DNA from: Comamonas sp. lk
GTDB lineage: Bacteria; Pseudomonadota; Gammaproteobacteria; Burkholderiales; Burkholderiaceae_C
Direction of reading: 5' to 3'
NCBI GenBank assembly: GCA_945869165.1
Contig: CAMBNY010000007.1
Coordinates: 1 to 64,000, forward strand
DNA length: 64,000 nt
Each line of letters begins with the position of its first letter. Positions within the stretch are counted from its first letter, which is position 1. The position numbers and the translations under genes were made by a program. The notes beneath the pieces were generated by a model. The model was not told the origin of the DNA. It ran no database searches and was given only the letters and a program-made list of their open reading frames with translations. Shown one piece after another: positions 53,641-63,181 of the stretch.

Positions 53641-55134
53641 ATGACCTACCTGCTCGCACTTGACCAAGGCACCTCTAGTTCCCGCAGCATCGTGTTTGAT
53701 GCGCAAGGCCGCATCGTGGCCATGGCGCAGGAGGAACTAACCCAGTTCTACCCCCAGCCCGGCTGGGTGGAGCACGACCCGCTGGAAATCTGGCGCACCC
53801 AGTTGGCCACGGCGCGCGATGTGCTGGCCAAAGCCGGCATCAGCGCGCAGCAGGTGCACGCCATCGGTATCACCAACCAGCGCGAGACCACAGTGGTCTG
53901 GAACCGAAAGACCGGCCAGCCCATCCACAAAGCCATCGTCTGGCAGGACCGGCGCGCCGAACCCGCGTGCGCCGCGCTGCGTGAACGCGGCATGGCCGAG
54001 CCCATTCGCCAAAAAACCGGCCTGCTAGTGGATGCTTATTTTTCCGGCACCAAGCTGCAATGGATTTTGGATAACGTGCCTGACGCCCGCGCGCAGGCAG
54101 CGCACGGCGAACTGGCCTTTGGCACGGTGGATAGCTGGCTCTTGTGGCAATTGACGAACGGGCGCGTGCACGCCACCGACGTGAGCAACGCGGCGCGCAC
54201 CATGCTCTTTAATGTGCACAGCAACACCTGGGACGCAGAGCTGCTGCAAGCCCTCAACATCCCCGAGGGCCTGATGCCCCAGGTGCTGCCCTCGGCTGCC
54301 CACTTTGGCGAGATCGAGCCAGGCCTCTTGGGCCACAGCATTTCCGTAGGCGGCATGGCAGGGGACCAGCAAAGCGCTTTGTTCGGCCAGGCCTGCTTTA
54401 GCGCGGGTATGGCCAAAAACACCTACGGCACCGGCTGCTTTATGTTGATGCATACCGGCACGCAATTTCAAACCTCAACGAATGGGCTTATCACCACCAG
54501 CGCGGCACAGCCTGGTACCCGCCCCGAATTCGCCTTAGAAGGCAGCGTGTTTGTAGGCGGCGCGGTGGTGCAATGGCTGCGCGACGGGCTGGGCGCGATC
54601 CGCAGTAGCGCCGAGGTGCAAGCGCTGGCGCAAAGCGTGCCCGACAGCGGCGGCGTGATGTTGGTGCCGGCCTTCACCGGCTTGGGCGCGCCCTATTGGA
54701 ATCCCGAGGCGCGCGGCACCATGACCGGCCTGACGCGCGGCAGCACGCTAGCCCATATCGCCCGCGCGGCCTTGGAGAGCATCGCCTTTCAGAGCGCTGC
54801 GTTGCTGCAAGCCATGGCGCGCGACGCGCAGCAAGCGGGCGCTGCCGCCGTGACTGAGCTGCGCGTGGACGGCGGCGCCTGCGTCAATGATTTGCTGATG
54901 CAGTTTCAGGCCGATTTGCTGGGCATTAGCGTGCTGCGCCCTCAAGTGACCGAGACCACCGCTCTGGGCGCCGCCTACTTGGCCGGCCTTTCCACCGGCC
55001 TGTACCCCGACACCGCCGCGCTGAGCCAACTCTGGCAAGCAGAACGCCGCTTCGAGCCGCAAATCAGCCGCGCCCAAGCCCAGGAACAGATGCAGCGCTG
55101 GGAACACGCAGTGCGGCAAACCACGGCGGCCTAG
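53641..55134 (+). CDS. glpK: Glycerol kinase
   Basis: This 497-residue FGGY-family kinase phosphorylates glycerol to glycerol 3-phosphate. It begins [20 protein letters not shown] (phosphate-binding loop) and has [20 protein letters not shown] and [16 protein letters not shown]. The second signature is in [14 protein letters not shown]. Length is normal. It lies 54 bp after glpR on the same strand. Confidence 0.97.
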   Translation: MTYLLALDQGTSSSRSIVFDAQGRIVAMAQEELTQFYPQPGWVEHDPLEIWRTQLATARDVLAKAGISAQQVHAIGITNQRETTVVWNRKTGQPIHKAIVWQDRRAEPACAALRERGMAEPIRQKTGLLVDAYFSGTKLQWILDNVPDARAQAAHGELAFGTVDSWLLWQLTNGRVHATDVSNAARTMLFNVHSNTWDAELLQALNIPEGLMPQVLPSAAHFGEIEPGLLGHSISVGGMAGDQQSALFGQACFSAGMAKNTYGTGCFMLMHTGTQFQTSTNGLITTSAAQPGTRPEFALEGSVFVGGAVVQWLRDGLGAIRSSAEVQALAQSVPDSGGVMLVPAFTGLGAPYWNPEARGTMTGLTRGSTLAHIARAALESIAFQSAALLQAMARDAQQAGAAAVTELRVDGGACVNDLLMQFQADLLGISVLRPQVTETTALGAAYLAGLSTGLYPDTAALSQLWQAERRFEPQISRAQAQEQMQRWEHAVRQTTAA

Positions 55135-55199
55135 TTGCGCGGCGCGAGCGTTGGCATAGTTAGACTCTGCTTGCCTTTTCACTTACAGAGAACCCATCC

Positions 55200-56012
55200 A
55201 TGCAGCAAGGCATCGCATTCATAGGCGGCGGCAATATGGCCAGCGCCATCATCGGCGGCTTGCTCAAGCAAGGCTGGCCCATATCGCACATCGAGGTAGT
55301 CGAGCCCTTTGACGAGGCGCGCGCCAAACTCAGCAGCCAATTTGGCATCACCGCCCAGGCCCAGGCCGGCAGCTTTTTGACCCGCGCCAACCTGGTGGTT
55401 TGGGCCGTCAAGCCCCAAACCTTCAAAGACGCCGCTGCGCAAACACAAGCCCACACCCACGCCGCCTTGCACCTGAGCGTGGCCGCAGGCATACGTAGCG
55501 ACACGATTGCGCAGTGGCTGGGTAGCGAACGCGTGGTACGCGCCATGCCCAATACCCCGGCGCTGATTGGCAAGGGCATCACCGCCCTGTTTGCCCGCGC
55601 CACCGTCAATGAGCCATACAAGGCGCTGGTAAACCAGGTTTTGGGCAGCACCGGCGAACTCATGTGGGTGGGCGCCGAAGACCACATCGACGCCGTGACC
55701 GCGCTCTCGGGCTCTGGCCCGGCCTATATGTTTTATTTCATGGAAGCCATGCGCGAAGCGGGCATCGGCATGGGGCTAGACCCCGCGCAGGCGTACCAAC
55801 TGGCCATCGCCACCTTTATTGGTGCCGGTGAACTGGCCAAGGCCTCGCCGGAATCGCCCGAAACGCTGCGCCAGCGTGTCACCTCCAAAGGCGGCACCAC
55901 CTACGCCGCACTCAGCGCCATGGAAGCTAGCGGCATCAAACCCGCATTCATTGCCGCCATGCAAGCGGCGCAGCAGCGCGCAAAAGAGTTGGGCGACGAA
56001 TTCGGCGCTTGA
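55200..56012 (+). CDS. proC: Pyrroline-5-carboxylate reductase
   Basis: This 270-residue enzyme carries out the last step of proline synthesis, NAD(P)H-dependent reduction of pyrroline-5-carboxylate. The N-terminal Rossmann loop is FIGGGNMASAIIGGLL. The C-terminal dimer domain has the P5CR signature VTSKGGTTYAALSAMEASG. The start at 55200 is 65 bp after glpK. It is not functionally linked to its neighbours. Confidence 0.96.
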   Translation: MQQGIAFIGGGNMASAIIGGLLKQGWPISHIEVVEPFDEARAKLSSQFGITAQAQAGSFLTRANLVVWAVKPQTFKDAAAQTQAHTHAALHLSVAAGIRSDTIAQWLGSERVVRAMPNTPALIGKGITALFARATVNEPYKALVNQVLGSTGELMWVGAEDHIDAVTALSGSGPAYMFYFMEAMREAGIGMGLDPAQAYQLAIATFIGAGELAKASPESPETLRQRVTSKGGTTYAALSAMEASGIKPAFIAAMQAAQQRAKELGDEFGA

Positions 56013-56095
56013 GTATCAAAAAGTCGCGACTTTTGATGAACCTATTTAAATAAGTCGCAAATCGCAGGGGCAGCACCACGCTTCCCTGGCCGCGC

Positions 56096-57022
56096 TCAAT
56101 GCCGCACCGCCGTCCAAAAACCTTCGCGGCTGTAGTGCAGTTTGAGGAAATCGATCCACAGGCGCAGGCGCAGCGCCATGTGTTTGCGCTCAGGGAATAC
56201 GGCGTAAATGCCGTTGGGTGGCGCGGCGAATTCTTCCAGCACCGGCACCAGCAGCCCGGCCGCGATCTCGGCCTCCACCTCCCAGGTGCTGCGCCAGGCG
56301 ATGCCCCAGCCGCCCAGGCACCAGTCGTGCAAAACCTGGCCATCCGAGCAATCGAGCGGTCCACTGGGCCGCAGGTGAATCACCTCGCTACCCTCGGCCT
56401 TGGGTACCGTAAAAGCCCAGCCGCGGGTTTGCGAGGCGTCGCTCGATAGCGTCAAACAGTCAAAGCGCTGCAAATCCGAAGGCTTGGCGGGCCGCCCGTG
56501 ACGCGCCAGGTAGGCCGGTGTAGCCACGCACATGCGCCGGTTGTCGGCCAGTCGCACGCTGACCAGGGACGAATCAGGCAAATCGCCCACACGCACCGCG
56601 CAGTCAAAGCCCTCGCCGGCCAGGTTAATCACCCGGTCGCTCAAGTTGAGCGAAACCGTCACCTCTGGGTGCAGTTCCCGAAACAGCGGCACCAGCGGGG
56701 CCACATGGCGGCGACCAAAGCCGGCGGGTGCTGTCAGGCGCAAATGGCCGCTGGCCTGGATGCCACCGGCGCTCACGCTGGCCTCGGCATTGCCCAGGTC
56801 GGTGATCAGGCGCTGGCAGTCTTCCAAAAAAGCCGTACCCTCTTGCGTCAGCGTCATGCGCCGCGTGGTACGCACTAACAACTTGACGCCCAGGCGTTGC
56901 TCCAGCGCATCGAGCCGCCGCCCCACGATGGCTGTCGCCACGCCCTCGGCCTTGGCCGCAGCCGTCAGGCTGCCGCGCAGCGCCACCGCTACAAAAGACT
57001 CCATTTGCTTGAGCTTGTCCAC
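56096..57022 (-). CDS. LysR-family transcriptional regulator
   Basis: This 308-residue regulator has an N-terminal winged helix (SFVAVALRGSLTAAAKAEGV, about 9-28). A periplasmic-binding-like effector domain follows, containing SGHLRLTAPAGFGRRHVAPL. It resembles the DmlR/AaeR branch. It starts 3 bp after the stop of the CoA-transferase gene, so the two are cotranscribed. A target in the caiB/glcB divergent region is inferred. Confidence 0.9.
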   Translation of the reverse strand: MDKLKQMESFVAVALRGSLTAAAKAEGVATAIVGRRLDALEQRLGVKLLVRTTRRMTLTQEGTAFLEDCQRLITDLGNAEASVSAGGIQASGHLRLTAPAGFGRRHVAPLVPLFRELHPEVTVSLNLSDRVINLAGEGFDCAVRVGDLPDSSLVSVRLADNRRMCVATPAYLARHGRPAKPSDLQRFDCLTLSSDASQTRGWAFTVPKAEGSEVIHLRPSGPLDCSDGQVLHDWCLGGWGIAWRSTWEVEAEIAAGLLVPVLEEFAAPPNGIYAVFPERKHMALRLRLWIDFLKLHYSREGFWTAVRH

Positions 57023-57025
57023 GGC

Positions 57026-58222
57026 CTACTCCTGCGGCAGGGCCAAGGTGCCCGCTTGCAGCATGGCGCTCATGTCGTCTTCGCTATAGCCCACGTCCAG
57101 CAAGACCTCGCGCCCGTGCTGGCCCAAGCGCGGAGGGTCCAGGCGCAGGCCCAGGCGCTCGCCGTCTAGCGTCAAAGGCAATAGCGGAACCGAGGTCTCT
57201 CGCCCGTCGGGCAGCGTCATGGGGGCCAAGCCGCCGGTTTGCAGCAAATGCGGATCAGCAAACAAATGCTGCGGATCGGTAATCGGCGCAAAGGGCAGAC
57301 CTTCGCGCTCGAACACAGCAGTTAATTCCTCACTTGTGTGGGTTGCCAGGCGCTCACGCAGCATAGGCATCATCCAGGCGCGGGCGCGTACCCGGTCGTT
57401 GTTGGTGGCAAGGCGCGCATCAGCGTACAGGTCGGCAAAGTTAAAGGCCTCGCAAAACACCCGCCACTGGGTATCGCCCACCACCGCCAAAAAGATTTGC
57501 GCGCCGCCTTGCACGCTAAACACGTCGTAAATACCCCAGGGCGAAATACGCTCGGGCATGGGCGCAGCGGGCTGGCCGGTCACTGCAAATTGCAGCATGT
57601 GCTGCGCCACCAAAAACACATTGTTCTCAAACAGCGCCGCCTGCACTTGCTGGCCCTGGCCGGTGTGCTGGCGCTGCATCAGCGCGGCCATGGCGCCCAT
57701 GGCGCCGAATACGCCGCCCATAATGTCGTTGACGCTAGAGCCTGCGCGCAGCGGGTCGCCGGGCCGGCCCGTCATAAAGGCCAGGCCGCCCATCATTTGC
57801 ACCACTTCGTCCAGGGCGGTGCGGTGCTCGTAGGGGCCGGGCAAAAAGCCTTTGTGGCTGACATAGATCAGGCGCGGATGGCGGGCCGACAAAGTGGCGT
57901 AGTCCAGCCCCAGCTTTTCCATGGTGGCGGGTTTGAAGTTTTCGCTGACGATGTCTGCCCGGGCCACCAATCGCGCCACCACGTCGCGGCCAGTGGCGCT
58001 TTCCAGGTCGAGCGCAATACTTTTTTTATTGCGGTTAAACAGCGGATAAAAACCGGCGCCCACGCCCAGCAGTTTGCGGGTGCTGTCGCCCGCCAGCGGC
58101 TCGACCTTGACGACGTCGGCACCCATATCGCCCAGCACCATGCCGCAGGTAGGGCCCATGACCATGTGGGTGAACTCGACAACGCGGATGCCGGACAGGG
58201 GCAAAGGCTTGGGTGTATTCAT
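57026..58222 (-). CDS. CaiB/BaiF family CoA-transferase
   Basis: This class III CoA-transferase of about 398 residues moves CoA between carboxylates. The start MNTPKPLPLSGIRVVEFTHM at 58222 is chosen because the divergent dyad lies upstream of it; ATGs at 58231 and further upstream are possible. GADVVKVEPLAGDSTRKLLG, NRNKKSIALDLESATGRDVV and the FKPATMEKLGLDYATLS stretch are typical of the family. The catalytic Asp is probably that in RAGSSVNDIMGG. The substrate pair is not evident; oxalate, formate or a dicarboxylic acid would be consistent with a neighbouring malate synthase. Confidence 0.88.
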   Translation of the reverse strand: MNTPKPLPLSGIRVVEFTHMVMGPTCGMVLGDMGADVVKVEPLAGDSTRKLLGVGAGFYPLFNRNKKSIALDLESATGRDVVARLVARADIVSENFKPATMEKLGLDYATLSARHPRLIYVSHKGFLPGPYEHRTALDEVVQMMGGLAFMTGRPGDPLRAGSSVNDIMGGVFGAMGAMAALMQRQHTGQGQQVQAALFENNVFLVAQHMLQFAVTGQPAAPMPERISPWGIYDVFSVQGGAQIFLAVVGDTQWRVFCEAFNFADLYADARLATNNDRVRARAWMMPMLRERLATHTSEELTAVFEREGLPFAPITDPQHLFADPHLLQTGGLAPMTLPDGRETSVPLLPLTLDGERLGLRLDPPRLGQHGREVLLDVGYSEDDMSAMLQAGTLALPQE

Positions 58223-58259
58223 TTTTGTCATGAATGGATTGCTTTTTAGCATCATAGTA

Positions 58260-58288
58260 TGCACCAAAGTATCGAATACAGTAGTGCA
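58260..58288. promoter_or_regulatory. Symmetric dyad in the divergent caiB/glcB control region
   Basis: TGCAC-N4-GTAT-CGA-ATAC-N4-GTGCA is a fully symmetric 29-bp dyad centred at 58274, 38 bp from the CoA-transferase start and 52 bp from glcB. The form suits a dimeric regulator of the LysR or GntR class; the nearby LysR gene is one candidate. Confidence 0.5.
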
Positions 58289-58339
58289 CCGTGTAGTTTC
58301 TTACGCGCGCTTGTTTCCGTCTATTTTCAAGGAGCCCCT

Positions 58340-60574
58340 ATGGCCACCGCCCGCACCACGATTGGCCGACTGCATGTCGCCACCGTTTTACAAACTTTTA
58401 TCGATACCGAAGTGCTGCCCGGCACTGGCGTGAAGCCCGCCAAATTTTGGAAAGGCTTTAACGCCATCGTGGCCGATCTGGCGCCCAAAAACGCCGCCCT
58501 GCTGGCCGAGCGCGAGCGCTTGCAAAGTGAAATCAACACCTGGCACCAGGCCCACCCCGGCCCGATTGCTGACATGAAAGCCTACCAAGCGTTCTTGAAA
58601 GACATTGGCTATTTGGCGCCGCTGCCCGCCAAGTCGCGCATCACCACGAAAAATGTCGATGCTGAATTGGCTATTCAAGCGGGCCCGCAACTGGTGGTGC
58701 CAGTGCTTAATGCGCGCTATTCCCTCAACGCCGCCAATGCGCGCTGGGGCAGCTTGTATGACGCGCTGTACGGTACCGACGTGATTTCCGAAGACGGTGG
58801 CGCCACTAAAGTCAGCGCCAGCGGCAAAGCCTACAACCCCAAGCGCGGTAAAAAAGTAATCGCCTATGCGCGCAAGCTGCTCGACGAAGTCGCCCCCTTG
58901 CGCAAAGGCTCGCACCAGGACAGCACGGCCTACAGTGTAAAAAATGGCAAGCTGGCCGTGGCCCTGAAAGACGGTAGCAACACCAGCTTGGCCACACCCG
59001 CCCAGTTCAAAGGTTTTCAAGGTGCGGCCAAAGCACCCTCTTCGGTACTCTTGGAGCACAACGGTTTGCACCTGGACATCTTGATCGACCACAACTCCCC
59101 GATTGGCAAAACCGACGCCGCTGGCGTGTATGACGTGGTGGTGGAGGCGGCGCTGTCCACGATTCTTGACCTGGAAGATTCGGTGGCCGTGGTGGATGCA
59201 GCGGACAAAGTGCTGGCCTACCGCAACTGGCTGGGCATTTTGCAAGGCACGCTCACCGAGACGATAAGCAAAGGCGGCAAAACCTTTGTGCGCGGCCTCA
59301 ACCCAGACCGCGCCTATACCGGTGCGGACGGCAAGCCCGTGGTGCTGCATGGCCGCTCGCTGCTGTTTGTGCGCAATGTGGGCCATTTGATGAGCAACCC
59401 GGCCATCACCTACACCGCCAACGATGGCAGCACGCATGAAATCCCCGAAGGCATATTGGACGCCGTAGTCACCACCGCCATCGCCATCCACGACCTGCAG
59501 CGCACCAAGGCGGACGCACAAGCGGGCATGGTGCGCAACTCACGCAAGGGCTCGGTGTATATCGTCAAGCCCAAAATGCACGGCCCCGCTGAAGTGGCGT
59601 TTGCCGATGAATTGTTTGGCCGCGTCGAGGCCTTGCTGGGATTGCCCGAAAGCACGGTCAAACTGGGCATCATGGACGAAGAGCGCCGCATCAGCGTAAA
59701 CCTGCAAGCCAGTATCGCCGCCGCGCGCAGCCGCGTGGCCTTTATCAATACCGGCTTTTTAGACCGCACCGGCGACGAGATACACACCTCCATGTATGCC
59801 GGCCCCATGATCCGCAAAGCCGAAATGAAAGCCACACCCTGGATCGCGGCTTACGAACGCAGCAATGTGCTAGCCGGCCTGGCCGGCGGCCTCCGCGGCA
59901 AAGCGCAAATCGGCAAAGGCATGTGGGCCATGCCCGACCTGATGAGGGCCATGATGGAGCAAAAAATCGTACACCCCAAAGCCGGTGCCAACACCGCCTG
60001 GGTGCCCAGCCCCACCGCCGCCACGCTGCATGCCCTGCACTACCACCAAGTACTGGTCAGTGATGTGCAAAAGCAACTGGAAACCATCGACTTGCGCAAA
60101 GTACGCGCCGGTTTGCTCAATGACATGCTGACCATTCCCGTGGCCACCAACACCGGCTGGAGCGAGAAAGAAAAGCAGCAAGAGTTGGACAACAATGTAC
60201 AAGGCATTTTGGGCTATGTGGTGCGCTGGATTGACCAAGGCGTGGGCTGCTCCAAAGTGCCCGACATCCACAACGTAGGCCTCATGGAAGACCGTGCCAC
60301 GCTGCGCATTTCCAGCCAGCATATTGCCAACTGGCTGCTACACCGCATCGTCACCAAAAAGCAAGTGCAAGCCACTTTCGAACGCATGGCCGCCGTGGTG
60401 GACGGGCAAAACGCCGGTGACCCGCTATACCAACCCATGGCCGGAAATTTCAAAACCTCCAAAGCCTACAAAGCTGCCACCGAACTGGTGTTCAAAGGCT
60501 TGGCGCAACCGAGCGGCTACACCGAGCCGCTGCTGCATGCCTGGCGATTGAAGGTGAAGGCACAGCGCAAATAA
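58340..60574 (+). CDS. glcB: Malate synthase G
   Basis: This 744-residue monomeric enzyme condenses glyoxylate with acetyl-CoA to malate (glyoxylate shunt and glycolate use). The start at 58340 has an AAGGAG site 6 bp upstream. Motifs are [60 protein letters not shown] and the C-terminal [20 protein letters not shown]. It is full length. It lies divergent from the CoA-transferase gene and is followed by a good terminator. Confidence 0.97.
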   Translation: MATARTTIGRLHVATVLQTFIDTEVLPGTGVKPAKFWKGFNAIVADLAPKNAALLAERERLQSEINTWHQAHPGPIADMKAYQAFLKDIGYLAPLPAKSRITTKNVDAELAIQAGPQLVVPVLNARYSLNAANARWGSLYDALYGTDVISEDGGATKVSASGKAYNPKRGKKVIAYARKLLDEVAPLRKGSHQDSTAYSVKNGKLAVALKDGSNTSLATPAQFKGFQGAAKAPSSVLLEHNGLHLDILIDHNSPIGKTDAAGVYDVVVEAALSTILDLEDSVAVVDAADKVLAYRNWLGILQGTLTETISKGGKTFVRGLNPDRAYTGADGKPVVLHGRSLLFVRNVGHLMSNPAITYTANDGSTHEIPEGILDAVVTTAIAIHDLQRTKADAQAGMVRNSRKGSVYIVKPKMHGPAEVAFADELFGRVEALLGLPESTVKLGIMDEERRISVNLQASIAAARSRVAFINTGFLDRTGDEIHTSMYAGPMIRKAEMKATPWIAAYERSNVLAGLAGGLRGKAQIGKGMWAMPDLMRAMMEQKIVHPKAGANTAWVPSPTAATLHALHYHQVLVSDVQKQLETIDLRKVRAGLLNDMLTIPVATNTGWSEKEKQQELDNNVQGILGYVVRWIDQGVGCSKVPDIHNVGLMEDRATLRISSQHIANWLLHRIVTKKQVQATFERMAAVVDGQNAGDPLYQPMAGNFKTSKAYKAATELVFKGLAQPSGYTEPLLHAWRLKVKAQRK

Positions 60575-60593
60575 TTGGATACTTAGCGAAGCG

Positions 60594-60619
60594 AAACGGC
60601 ACCTACGGGTGCCGTTTTT
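60594..60619 (+). terminator. Rho-independent terminator of glcB
   Basis: AAACGGCACC-TACG-GGTGCCGTTT is a perfect 10-bp stem with a stable tetraloop, followed by TT. It starts 20 bp after the glcB stop. Confidence 0.85.
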
Positions 60620-60638
60620 ATTGTGTGCAAGGGATGAA

Positions 60639-61349
60639 CTACACGCCCAAAAACCCCGCCAGCGCGGGATCGCGCAGCAGGTCCTGGCCGCTGCCTTGCA
60701 GCACCACCTGGCCTTTTTGTAGGACGATGGCAGTGTCGGCTCTTTCTAGCACTTTGCGGTAGTCGCGGTCCACGATCAGGGTGGCGATACCGCTTTGGCG
60801 TATGCCTTCGATCACGCGCCAAATTTCGGCCACGATCAAGGGGGCAAGACCCTCAGTGGCTTCGTCCAGGATGATGAGTTGCGGGTGCGTCATCAGGGCG
60901 CGGCCAATGGACAGCATTTGCTGCTCTCCACCCGAAAGCTCGGCGCCCAAATTGGACAGGCGCTCGGCCAAGCGCGGAAAGGTTTCCATCACCCGCGCAA
61001 ACGGCCAATCGCTGCGCCCGTCGGTGCCCGGTCGGGCGGCCATCAGCAGGTTTTCGCGCACCGTGAGGTTGGGAAAAACGCCCCGCCCTTCGGGCACATA
61101 GGCCACGCCTAAGCGCGCCATTTCATGGGGGCGGCTTTTCGATACGTCTACTCCGAAAGCGCGGATGCTGCCGCTGCGCTCGGTCACATGGCCCAGCAGG
61201 GTGCGAATCAGCGTGCTCTTGCCCATGCCATTGCGCCCGAGCAGGCCCATAGTTTGGCCGCGCGCAATATCGACATCGACACCATACAAAACCTGGCCCG
61301 AGCCGTACCAGGCCTGGATCGCGCGGGCTTGCAGAATAAGCTCAGCCAT
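60639..61349 (-). CDS. livF: Branched-chain amino acid-type ABC transporter ATP-binding protein LivF-like
   Basis: This 236-residue ATPase has Walker A GRNGMGKST, a signature in LGAELSGGEQQMLSIGRALM and Walker B LIILDEATEGL. YVPEGRGVFPNLTVRENLLM is typical of LivF. The start at 61349 gives the usual N terminus MAELILQARAIQAWYGSGQV. It is the last gene of a leftward livH-livM-livG-livF operon. The substrate cannot be told from the ATPase. Confidence 0.92.
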   Translation of the reverse strand: MAELILQARAIQAWYGSGQVLYGVDVDIARGQTMGLLGRNGMGKSTLIRTLLGHVTERSGSIRAFGVDVSKSRPHEMARLGVAYVPEGRGVFPNLTVRENLLMAARPGTDGRSDWPFARVMETFPRLAERLSNLGAELSGGEQQMLSIGRALMTHPQLIILDEATEGLAPLIVAEIWRVIEGIRQSGIATLIVDRDYRKVLERADTAIVLQKGQVVLQGSGQDLLRDPALAGFLGV

Positions 61350-61419
61350 TAGCGCAACTCCCTTGCTTGGCGCAGCGCCATCCCAACGTAAACCGTATCC
61401 ACTGCTGAAAAGGCAGGCA

Positions 61420-62172
61420 TCAGTGCTCCCCCAAATAAGCGACCCGCACTTCGGGGCTGTTGCGCACCGCCTCGGGGCTGCCGCAGGCGATGAGCTGTCC
61501 ATTCACCAGCACGGTAATGACATCGGCCACGCGAAACACCGCGTCCATATCGTGTTCGATCAGCAGCATGGCGTGTCTGGCCTTGAGGGCCGTCAGCAGT
61601 TCCAGCATGCGCTCGGTTTCTTCGGCACCCATGCCGGCCAGCGGCTCGTCCAGCAGCAGCACCGAAGGGCGCGTAGCCAGACACATGGCGATTTCAAGTT
61701 GGCGCTTTTGCCCATGCGACAACAAGCCCGCCTCGCGCGCCAGCAAATCTTGCAAGCCCGCTTGCGCTGCCGCATCTTGCGCAGCTTGCATGCTCTTGAC
61801 GCAAGCAGAGGCGCTCTGCCACCAAGCCCAGGGCTGCTGGTGCATCGCCTGCGCGGCAAGCCGACAGTTTTCCAGCACGCTAAAGCTGGGATAAATCGTG
61901 TTGCGCTGGTAGCTGCGGCCAAGACCTGCGCGGGCACGGCGCGGCTGGCTCCAGCGGCTCACATCCTGCCCCAGCAAATGCACCGAACCAGCAGACGCTT
62001 CCAACTCACCAGACAAAATATTCACTAAGGTGGACTTGCCTGCGCCATTAGTCCCGATCACTGCGTGCACGCTGCCGCGCGCGACGTCGATAGACACATT
62101 GTCCAAGGCAGTCAGCCCGCCCCAGCGGCGGCTGATGCCGGTACCGCGGAGCAAAACTTCGGCGCTATGCAT
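61420..62172 (-). CDS. livG: Branched-chain amino acid-type ABC transporter ATP-binding protein LivG-like
   Basis: This 250-residue ATPase has Walker A GTNGAGKST. The signature is LLSHGQKRQLEIAMCLA, with SHGQ in place of SGGQ (common in LivG), and Walker B is VLLLDEPLAGM. The start at 62172 overlaps the livM end by 8 bp. It pairs with LivF. Confidence 0.92.
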   Translation of the reverse strand: MHSAEVLLRGTGISRRWGGLTALDNVSIDVARGSVHAVIGTNGAGKSTLVNILSGELEASAGSVHLLGQDVSRWSQPRRARAGLGRSYQRNTIYPSFSVLENCRLAAQAMHQQPWAWWQSASACVKSMQAAQDAAAQAGLQDLLAREAGLLSHGQKRQLEIAMCLATRPSVLLLDEPLAGMGAEETERMLELLTALKARHAMLLIEHDMDAVFRVADVITVLVNGQLIACGSPEAVRNSPEVRVAYLGEH

Positions 62173-63181
62173 GGCCTGCCTTGGTGGAAGCCGCTGGCGC
62201 CAAAGCACCACCGCCATGCGCACCGGGCTTGCGCCCGAACAACTGTCCCGGTATGCCCACCAGCCCGCGCGGCAGCAAGGCCACGCTGGCGATGATGGTC
62301 AGCCCCAGGCCCAGATGCCAATGCTTGGCAAATTCGCCAAAAATCGCCTCGGAGCGGAAAAATTCTTGCAAGAGCGCAAACGCAAACGCGCCAATCAGTG
62401 CGCCGCGCAAATGGCCCAAGCCGCCCAAAATAATGATGATCAGTACCTCGCCCGAGATATGCCAGCTCATCATTTCCGGGTTCACAAAACCGTCTTTTAC
62501 GGCAAACAAAAACCCCGCCAATCCGGCGATACCGCCTGACACCACAAACGCCGCCAGCTTGTACGGGTAGGTAGAAAAACCAGTGGCGCGCATGCGCTGC
62601 TCATTCACCCGTATGCCTGCCAGCGCATGGCCAAATTTCGAGCGGCCCAGCAAGGCCAAGAATACAAACGTCCCCAAAAGACAAGCCAGCGTAAAGCGGT
62701 ACATCACCAGGGGCTTGTCCAGGTCCAGCCAATCGCCCAGCGCGGGTTTCATCATCAGGTAAATACCGTCGGTGCCGCCGCCCAAAGGAGTGTCGTGCAC
62801 CACGTAATAGGCCATTTGTGCAAAGGCCAAAGTAACCATAATGAAATACACGCCCTTGGTGCGCAAGGACAGCGCGCCTACCACCAAGGCGTAAGCGGCG
62901 GCCAGCAGCACGCACAGGGGCAACAAGGTCGCGACCGAAGCGGGTCCGTCAGACGGTGACAAAAGCACGGTCGCATACGCTCCAATGCCAAAAAACGCCG
63001 CCTGCCCGAAGCAGACCAGGCCGGTCTTGCCCACCAGCAATTCCAGGCTGAGCGCCAGCACCGCAAAAATCATGATCTTGGTGGCCAGATCGACACCAAA
63101 ATTACCCGCCACATGCGGGAACACGGCCAGCGCCGCAAAGCTGGCCAGCACAAACAAAAATTTAGGAAGCTGCGCGCGCAT
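62165..63181 (-). CDS. livM: Branched-chain amino acid-type ABC transporter permease LivM-like
   Basis: This 338-residue permease has many hydrophobic segments. The LivM-conserved LELLVGKTGLVCFGQAAFFG lies near residue 50, and SLRTKGVYFIMVTLAFAQMA follows. The start at 63181 shares one base with the livH stop (TAATG). An Ala/Lys-rich tail extends past the last helix. Confidence 0.92.
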   Translation of the reverse strand: MRAQLPKFLFVLASFAALAVFPHVAGNFGVDLATKIMIFAVLALSLELLVGKTGLVCFGQAAFFGIGAYATVLLSPSDGPASVATLLPLCVLLAAAYALVVGALSLRTKGVYFIMVTLAFAQMAYYVVHDTPLGGGTDGIYLMMKPALGDWLDLDKPLVMYRFTLACLLGTFVFLALLGRSKFGHALAGIRVNEQRMRATGFSTYPYKLAAFVVSGGIAGLAGFLFAVKDGFVNPEMMSWHISGEVLIIIILGGLGHLRGALIGAFAFALLQEFFRSEAIFGEFAKHWHLGLGLTIIASVALLPRGLVGIPGQLFGRKPGAHGGGALAPAASTKAGHA

